Part shown: one piece after another, positions 13,781 through 18,465 of the stretch | How the letters are laid out: every line of letters starts with the position of its first letter | Position numbering within the stretch: position 1 is the first letter of the stretch | NCBI GenBank assembly: GCA_031283835.1 | Contig: JAITBA010000012.1 | Span: forward strand, 1 to 18,465 | Direction: 5' to 3' | DNA length: 18,465 nucleotides | From: Oscillospiraceae bacterium | GTDB lineage: Bacteria; Bacillota; Clostridia; Oscillospirales; Acutalibacteraceae | Notes under the pieces: model-generated | Database searches by the model: none | The model's input: only the letters and a program-made list of their open reading frames with translations | Told to the model about the DNA's origin: nothing | Program-made: the position numbers and the translations under genes

Positions 13781-15040
13781 ATGTTTGCGGATTTGATGAA
13801 CACAATTGGTTTTGTGGCGGCGGCAGACCCCGAAGTGGGCGCGGCCATGGCGCGGGAGTTGGGGCGGCAGCAGCGCAACATTGAGCTTATTGCCAGCGAG
13901 AACCTTGTTTCGTCCGCGGTCATCGCTGCCATGGGTAGCGTGCTGACGAACAAATACGCCGAGGGGTATCCCGGCAAGCGCTACTACGGCGGCTGCGAAT
14001 TTGTTGATGAAGCCGAGCGCATCGCCATTGAGCGGGCAAAGGCGCTCTTTGGGGCCGAGCATGCCAACGTGCAAGCGCATTCCGGCGCACAGGCCAACAT
14101 GGCGGCCTATTCGGCGCTGCTGCAGCCGGGCGACGTGGTGCTGGGCATGAACCTTGCCCACGGCGGCCACCTGAGTCATGGCTCCCCGGTGAACATGAGC
14201 GGCAAGCTCTATCACTTTGTGCCCTACGGCGTGAATAACGAAGGCTACCTCGACTACGACGCCCTTGAGGCCAAGGCCAAAGAAGCCAGCCCCAAGCTGA
14301 TTGTCGCCGGGGCCTCCGCGTATGCACGCACCATTGATTTTGAGCGCATTGCAGCCATTGCCAAGGCCGTTGGCGCGCTGTTTATGGTGGATATGGCGCA
14401 CATTGCGGGGCTGGTAGCGGCGGGTCTGCACCCCTCGCCCGTGCCCTGCGCCGACGTGGTCACCTCCACCACCCACAAAACCCTGCGCGGCCCCCGCGGC
14501 GGTCTGATCCTATGCAAAGCGGCGCTCGCGCCGGCCATCGACAAAGCCATTTTTCCCGGCAACCAGGGCGGCCCGCTGATGCACATCATTGCCAGCAAAG
14601 CCGTGTGTTTCGGCGAAGCGCTCCAGCCGGCGTTCAAAACCTACCAGCAGCAAATTGTGCGCAATGCCCAGGCCCTTGCCGACGGCCTGCTGGCAAGGGG
14701 CGTGCAGCTGGTTTCGGGCGGCACCGATAACCACCTTATGCTTCTTGACCTGCGCAGCCTGGGCATCACCGGCAAAGAGCTGGAGCACCGCCTGGATGAA
14801 GTCTATATCACCGTGAACAAAAACGCCATTCCCAACGACCCGCAAAAGCCCTTTGTCACCAGCGGCATCCGCGTGGGCACCCCCGCCGTCACCTCCCGCG
14901 GCTTTAAAGAACCGGAGATGGAGAAAATTGCCGAGGCGATTTTTCTTGCCGCCACAGATTTTGATGCCAGCGCCGATCAAATCCGCGCCAGCGTCAACGC
15001 TATGTGCGCCAAATACCCTCTTTATAGCAGTTCCACCTGA
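13781..15040 (+). CDS. glyA: Serine hydroxymethyltransferase
   Basis: A 419-residue enzyme of normal length, making glycine and 5,10-methylene-THF from serine and THF with pyridoxal phosphate. The ATG at 13781 has GGGAGG about 11 nt upstream. The frame is open back to 13628, but that stretch crosses the repeat and is not family-like, so it was left out. NIELIASENLVSSAV (33-47), NKYAEGYPGKRYYGG (57-71), HSGAQANMAAY (100-110) and VDMAHIAGLVAAG (203-215) are standard. The PLP lysine is Lys233 in TSTTHKTLRGPRGG (228-241). The ITVNKNAIPND region and the C-terminal GIRVGTPAVTSRG are intact. Its neighbour thrC also acts in amino-acid one-carbon and aspartate-family metabolism, but glyA has its own promoter. 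Confidence 0.97.
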   Translation: MFADLMNTIGFVAAADPEVGAAMARELGRQQRNIELIASENLVSSAVIAAMGSVLTNKYAEGYPGKRYYGGCEFVDEAERIAIERAKALFGAEHANVQAHSGAQANMAAYSALLQPGDVVLGMNLAHGGHLSHGSPVNMSGKLYHFVPYGVNNEGYLDYDALEAKAKEASPKLIVAGASAYARTIDFERIAAIAKAVGALFMVDMAHIAGLVAAGLHPSPVPCADVVTSTTHKTLRGPRGGLILCKAALAPAIDKAIFPGNQGGPLMHIIASKAVCFGEALQPAFKTYQQQIVRNAQALADGLLARGVQLVSGGTDNHLMLLDLRSLGITGKELEHRLDEVYITVNKNAIPNDPQKPFVTSGIRVGTPAVTSRGFKEPEMEKIAEAIFLAATDFDASADQIRASVNAMCAKYPLYSSST

Positions 15041-15118
15041 AATTAAGCATTGTATTTGCGGTGTTTTTTGGGAACGCCGGGCACTAAAAAAATCACAAAA
15101 CCTCTTCCTTTTGCATAT

Positions 15119-15131
15119 GATACATTGTATC
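15119..15131. promoter_or_regulatory. 13-bp perfect palindrome before the low-complexity gene
   Basis: GATACA-T-TGTATC is a perfect inverted repeat, 24 nt before the start at 15156. It overlaps a TATGAT at 15116-15121 and could be an operator. GATACATT also resembles the -10 of sporulation sigma-E promoters (CATACAnT), but no matching -35 is visible. Either reading is tentative. The gap 15041-15155 holds no gene and no terminator with a U-run. Confidence 0.4.
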
Positions 15132-15155
15132 GCGAAAGAAGGAGGTTTTTTACAT

Positions 15156-16016
15156 ATGCCAGAGGATTGCGCATGCAACTGCACAGATGGCGCGCCAGTG
15201 GGTTGGCGAAAGATTCCCGGCGGCGCCAAGGGGCTGCCGTTTCCGGGGCCATTCCCCGGCGGCCCGGGTTTTGGCCGCTTTGGCGGTGCAAACAATAACA
15301 ACAACAATAATAACAATAATAACAACAGCAGCAACAACGCCAATACTATGATGAGCGCCATGTTGAGCGGTTTGCTGGGGGGGAACGGAATGTGCGGCGG
15401 TTTCAACAACGGGTTCGGCGGATTCCCCTTTGGGGGCGGCGGCTTTAGCCCGCTTTTTGACGGGGGCATGTTCCCCGGCATGGGCCCGCCTTTTGGCCCG
15501 GGGATGGGTCTTGGTGGGGTTTGCGGGTGGCCCGCGCCGCCCGGGCCTTGTGGGTGCGGCCCCAACCCCTGCGGCCCCCCGCCCGATTGCAACCCCTGCA
15601 ACCAGGTCTGCTGGAAAAAATTTAAGATCGTCACGCCAGAGGGCAAGGAATGCTGCTTTCCGGTGGCTGTGCCCTGGTGGTGCTGCGGCGATTCCGCTAC
15701 CGGCACCGCGGCGGAAGCCGCCCATCCCGCCCCCGAACCCACAGTCGAAATCACCGCCATCCCCGAAGAAAAAGCCCCAACCAGTGGCTGCACCACGGCC
15801 TCGCAGCTGCTCATGCAGCGCTATGTCATCAACCGCCCGCCCCGGGAATACGGCAAGACTGCCCGACGCTGTGACGAGTGGCGGGCAGCGGAGCCACCGC
15901 CGGACGCGGAAGTCATTCAGTGCCCGGCCTGTGAAGAAAACTACGACATATTCGACGAACCTAAGGCTGCGTCCGTCGGCGTACCGATTCCCGGCGAAGA
16001 ATCAGAACAGGCATGA
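15156..16016 (+). CDS. Low-complexity Asn/Gly/Phe/Pro-rich, Cys-rich protein of unknown function
   Basis: The 286-residue protein starts at an ATG with a very strong AAGGAGG SD 10 nt upstream. The upstream frame is open to 14853 but overlaps glyA, so it was not used. Cysteines C5, C7 and C9 open the chain. A Gly/Pro/Phe segment (21-44) leads to 12 straight asparagines (46-57) with more Asn and Ser to 63. A Gly/Phe/Met-rich segment (about 74-120) is followed by a Cys/Pro/Gly segment (123-152) and a short folded-looking part, WKKFKIVTPEGKECCFPVAVPWWCC (153-177). A Pro/Ala/Glu linker follows. The tail (210-286) is more ordinary and carries a CPAC pair at 256-259. There are 19 cysteines in all. 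There is no signal peptide or membrane segment. A spore-coat or cross-linked surface protein is possible, but I cannot name a family. It overlaps nth antisense by 76 nt. Confidence 0.72.
   Translation: MPEDCACNCTDGAPVGWRKIPGGAKGLPFPGPFPGGPGFGRFGGANNNNNNNNNNNNSSNNANTMMSAMLSGLLGGNGMCGGFNNGFGGFPFGGGGFSPLFDGGMFPGMGPPFGPGMGLGGVCGWPAPPGPCGCGPNPCGPPPDCNPCNQVCWKKFKIVTPEGKECCFPVAVPWWCCGDSATGTAAEAAHPAPEPTVEITAIPEEKAPTSGCTTASQLLMQRYVINRPPREYGKTARRCDEWRAAEPPPDAEVIQCPACEENYDIFDEPKAASVGVPIPGEESEQA
15291..15338 (+). repeat. AAY trinucleotide tract encoding poly-asparagine
   Basis: Twelve AAC/AAT codons in a row (15291-15326), two AGC codons, then two more AAC. The mix of AAC and AAT shows the tract is not a pure microsatellite, so the asparagines seem kept at the protein level, although the length may still vary by slippage. 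Confidence 0.85.
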
Positions 16017-16630
16017 TCGCACAGAGGCGCCAGCACGCAACGGCCGCATTGCGGGCGGCGGGCAATGCATACGGCGCGCCCATGCAGCACGCAGCGGTGA
16101 CAAAAATCGTTGCTTTCGGCCGGCGCGAGCAACCCCCGCAGCTGGGTTTCCACTTTTTGTGGGTTTTTTGTGGCCACAAGCCCCAGCAGGTTTGTGATGC
16201 GGATCAGGTGTGTGTCTGCCACCACGGCGGGCAAGCCAAACACATCGCCGCAGATTAGGTTGGCGGTTTTGCGCCCCACCCCCGGCAGCGCCGTAAGCGT
16301 TTCTATGTCGCCGGGCACTTTTTCGTTGTGCAGCGCGCAAAGCTGCCCGCTCATGGCCACCAAATCCCGCGCCTTCACGCGGAAAAAACCGCAGGTGCGG
16401 ATGAGTGCTTCCACATCTTCCACGTCCGCCGTCGCCATGGCCCGCGGCGTGGGAAACCGCGCGAACAACCCGGGACACACCAGGTTCACTCGCGCGTCGG
16501 TGCACTGTGCCGAAAGCCGCGTGGCCACCAGCAGCTGGAACGGATCCTCATATTGCAAAGAACACAGCGCCGCCGGGTATTCTGCCCGCAGCAGCGCTGT
16601 GATTTTTTCGGTTTTTTCAAAAAGATTCAT
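15941..16630 (-). CDS. nth: Endonuclease III (DNA glycosylase/AP lyase)
   Basis: A 229-residue base-excision repair enzyme that removes oxidised pyrimidines and cuts the abasic site. The helix-hairpin-helix motif is LPGVGRKTANLI (115-126), with catalytic Lys121 and Asp139 (VVADTHLIRITN). The iron-sulfur loop has cysteines 188, 195, 198 and 204 in the standard CX6CX2CX5C spacing. LLVATRLSAQCTDARVN (33-49) is the usual N-terminal block. The start ATG has GGAGGA nearby. The last 20 or so residues after Cys208 are a polar tail that overlaps the 3' end of the low-complexity gene on the other strand. It lies downstream of thiC on the same strand, with a hairpin between them. Confidence 0.95.
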   Translation of the reverse strand: MNLFEKTEKITALLRAEYPAALCSLQYEDPFQLLVATRLSAQCTDARVNLVCPGLFARFPTPRAMATADVEDVEALIRTCGFFRVKARDLVAMSGQLCALHNEKVPGDIETLTALPGVGRKTANLICGDVFGLPAVVADTHLIRITNLLGLVATKNPQKVETQLRGLLAPAESNDFCHRCVLHGRAVCIARRPQCGRCVLAPLCDHACSDSSPGIGTPTDAALGSSNMS

Positions 16631-16682
16631 AGGATCCTCCGCTTTACGCCGCGATTCCGCAGCCGCGGCAAAGAAGAATTAG

Positions 16683-16722
16683 ACATCCACGGAAAGCCGC
16701 CGGTCTGAGTTTCCGTGGATGT
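16683..16722 (-). terminator. 13-bp perfect hairpin after thiC
   Basis: ACATCCACGGAAA (16683-16695) pairs with TTTCCGTGGATGT (16710-16722) around a 14-nt loop. It begins 4 nt past the thiC stop in the direction of transcription. The bases after the stem on the minus strand are only moderately U-rich (CTAATTCTTCTTT), so it is either a terminator that partly separates thiC from nth or an mRNA-end stabiliser. The rest of the 96-nt gap holds the nth SD. Confidence 0.65.
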
Positions 16723-16726
16723 TCTA

Positions 16727-18031
16727 TTATTGCTCCTCGCAATAAAGCGCAATCTTCTCCCCCGCAAGAATCTGATTCACCGTCTTCATGGCGCACATTT
16801 TGCCGCACATGGAGCAAGTTTTTTTCTCGGCCGGCGGCAGGCTGTCGTGGTAGGCCCGCGCTTTTTCCGGGTCAATCGCCAGGTCAAACATCTCTTCCCA
16901 GTCAATGCGCCGCCGCGCGTCGCTCATGCGGTCGTCAATGTCCCGCGCGCCGGGCAGGCCTTTGGCGATATCGGCGGCGTGGGCGGCGATTTTTGCAGCC
17001 ACAATGCCTTCCTTCACGTCGGCAATGTCTGGCAGGCGCAAATGCTCGGCAGGCGTCACATAGCACAGAAAATCCGCGCCGTTGGCCGCCGCAATCGCCC
17101 CGCCAATCGCAGAAGTGATGTGGTCATATCCAGGCGCAATGTCTGTCACCAGCGGCCCCAAAACATAGAACGGCGCGTTGTGGCACAGCCGCTTTTGCAG
17201 CAGCATGTTCGCCGCGATTTCGTGCATGGCCATGTGGCCGGGACCCTCCACCATCACCTGCACATCTTTCTCCCACGCGCGCTTTGTCAGGTGCCCCAGC
17301 TCAATAAGCTCCTGCAGCTGCGCGGCGTCGGTGCTGTCGTGGGTGCTGCCGGGGCGCATTGCGTCACCCAGGCTGATGGTTACATCGTGCGCCCGCAAAA
17401 TCTCTAGCACATCGTCGTAGTGCGCATAAAACGGGTTCTCGTTGCCGGTCATTTCCATCCACGCAAACAGCAGCGAGCCACCCCGGCTCACAATGTTTGT
17501 CAGCCGCGGCGCACGCCGAAAGGCCTCAAGGGTACGCCGATTGATCCCCGCGTGGATGGTCACAAAGTCCACGCCCTCTTTGGCGTGGGCCTCCACCACC
17601 GTGAGAAAATCCTGTGCGGTAATATCCAGCAAATCCTTCTCGAGGTACCCCACCGCGTCATACATCGGCACCGTGCCAATCATCGCGGCCGATATCGCCA
17701 GCAATTCTGTGCGGAACGCGCTGGTTTTGCCGCAGTTCGAAAGGTCCATGATGGCTTCCGCACCCATGTCGAGCGCCAGCCGGGCCTTTTTCAGCTCCCG
17801 GTCATAGTCGCGGCTATCGCCCGAAACGCCCAGATTCACGTTGATTTTTGTGCGCAGCCCCGCGCCCACGCCATTTGGCGCAAGGCTTGTGTGGTGCACG
17901 TTCGCGGGAATCGCCACCTCGCCAACCGCCACTTTTGTGCGCAGCCATGCGGCGTCCACGCCTTCTTTTTTGGCGACAGTTCGCATTTGTTCGGTGATTC
18001 TACCCGCCTTCGCGGCTTGCATTTGGGTCAT
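16727..18031 (-). CDS. thiC: Phosphomethylpyrimidine synthase ThiC (short form)
   Basis: A 434-residue radical SAM enzyme that rearranges aminoimidazole ribotide into the HMP-phosphate pyrimidine of thiamin. It lacks the long N-terminal domain of proteobacterial ThiC, as in other Clostridia. Landmarks are GLRTKINVNLGVSGD, IMDLSNCGKT, TIHAGINRR, SRGGSLLFAWM, SLGDAMRPGSTHDSTD and VEGPGHMAMHEIAANM. The C-terminal iron-sulfur cysteines are 406, 409 and 413, spaced CX2CX3C, one residue tighter than the CX2CX4C of E. coli ThiC. AAAGGAA lies upstream of the ATG. The gene follows thiE by a 116-nt gap with no second promoter that I can see, so the pair is likely one transcript. A TPP riboswitch, if present, would lie outside the window upstream of thiE. 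Confidence 0.97.
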   Translation of the reverse strand: MTQMQAAKAGRITEQMRTVAKKEGVDAAWLRTKVAVGEVAIPANVHHTSLAPNGVGAGLRTKINVNLGVSGDSRDYDRELKKARLALDMGAEAIMDLSNCGKTSAFRTELLAISAAMIGTVPMYDAVGYLEKDLLDITAQDFLTVVEAHAKEGVDFVTIHAGINRRTLEAFRRAPRLTNIVSRGGSLLFAWMEMTGNENPFYAHYDDVLEILRAHDVTISLGDAMRPGSTHDSTDAAQLQELIELGHLTKRAWEKDVQVMVEGPGHMAMHEIAANMLLQKRLCHNAPFYVLGPLVTDIAPGYDHITSAIGGAIAAANGADFLCYVTPAEHLRLPDIADVKEGIVAAKIAAHAADIAKGLPGARDIDDRMSDARRRIDWEEMFDLAIDPEKARAYHDSLPPAEKKTCSMCGKMCAMKTVNQILAGEKIALYCEEQ

Positions 18032-18147
18032 AATTGTTCCTTTGCTCCCTTATATTTCATTTGATCCGGTTCCGCTCCTCCTCCGTTTTGGAAGGGCGGT
18101 GTGCCAAAAACCGTGTGGCTTTGCAACAAAACGCAACGCAAAAATTG

Positions 18148-18465
18148 TCAATTCGGCGCAAGAATGTGTTCGGCAAGCCCGCGCAGTTCTCGGGCTGTGC
18201 CCGCAATGTCTTCCGCGCCAAAAATGCCGCTCACCACAGCAAAGCCTGCCATGCCGCAGCCCTTGAGTTTTGTTATGTTCGTGCGGTCGATGCCGCCAAT
18301 GGCCACCACAGGAACCCCCGCGCGGCGGCAAATTTTGCGGAACAAGGGCAGGGACATGGTCGTCGCATCGGCTTTTGTTTGGGTGCCAAACACCGCGCCG
18401 CTGCCCAAATAATCGGCGCCGGCGCTTTTTGCGGCCAAAGCTTGCTTGGTTGTGCGCGCCGTTGC
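18148..18465 (-). CDS. thiE: Thiamin-phosphate synthase ThiE, 5' end cut by the window edge
   Basis: This is the C-terminal 105 residues of a protein still open at base 18465. ThiE joins HMP-diphosphate to the thiazole phosphate to make thiamin phosphate. ADYLGSGAVFGTQTKADA carries the pyrophosphate-binding GxGxxFxTxTK pattern, and VPVVAIGGIDRTNI and GFAVVSGIFGAEDI are the phosphate-binding blocks. The N-terminal half and true start lie outside the window. The TTG at 18438 is internal, not a start. The TenI paralogue is a possible alternative, but the adjacent thiC favours ThiE. The gap to thiC (18032-18147) holds no gene that I can see. Confidence 0.9.
   Translation of the reverse strand, partial: ATARTTKQALAAKSAGADYLGSGAVFGTQTKADATTMSLPLFRKICRRAGVPVVAIGGIDRTNITKLKGCGMAGFAVVSGIFGAEDIAGTARELRGLAEHILAPN

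Noticed and set aside
14510..15814. A 434-residue open frame on the minus strand with a poly-Leu run
   Set aside because: The poly-Leu is the antisense of the AAY tract, and the frame also runs across the glyA 3' end.
18032..18147. A TPP riboswitch between thiE and thiC
   Set aside because: No CTGAGA or other TPP core sequence is seen on either strand, and the gap is too short for a full element plus spacing.

Overview
The window looks like part of a chromosome from a GC-rich, Gram-positive anaerobe of the class Clostridia, probably near Ruminococcaceae/Oscillospirales. Supporting signs are strong AGGAGG-type ribosome binding sites, sigma-A promoters close to TTGACA/TATAAT in AT-rich gaps, a YtvI-type permease, a short-form ThiC, a Clostridia-style PASTA kinase homologue and NadD/YqeK/RsfS gene order. 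The assignment rests on protein recognition only. I saw no rRNA, tRNA, CRISPR array, insertion sequence or phage gene.

Region 1 (1-4118, plus strand) is the least ordinary part. It holds a proline-rich protein with two fibronectin-III-like domains, a two-domain P-loop protein of the PRK06851 type in which both P-loop lysines are replaced, and a membrane-anchored kinase homologue with PASTA-like domains in which the VAIK, HRD and DFG catalytic residues are all replaced. The kinase homologue has its own perfect-consensus promoter and a structured leader. A 22-bp tandem repeat forms the end of the first gene, next to a longer dispersed repeat whose second copy lies inverted in the glyA leader about 12.7 kb away.

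Region 2 (4137-6349, minus strand) is a two-gene unit: a YtvI/AI-2E-type permease followed by hemW. A divergent promoter region (6350-6541) separates it from Region 3.

Region 3 (6542-13557, plus strand) starts with an MFS transporter carrying two extra extracytoplasmic segments. An ABC ATPase and its membrane partner follow, then a tightly overlapping run of a NadD-YqeK fusion, rsfS, a nitroreductase-family protein and thrC. The run joins NAD synthesis, dinucleotide hydrolysis, ribosome silencing and threonine synthesis, and the gene overlaps imply co-translation.

Region 4 (13571-16016, plus strand) holds glyA with its own promoter and a leader of about 174 nt containing the repeat. Next is an unrecognised low-complexity protein rich in Asn, Gly, Phe and Cys.

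Region 5 (15941-18465, minus strand) reads thiE (cut by the window edge), thiC, then nth. A 13-bp perfect hairpin lies between thiC and nth, and the 3' end of nth overlaps the low-complexity gene antisense by 76 bp. The thiE-thiC pair makes the pyrimidine part of thiamin and joins it to the thiazole part.
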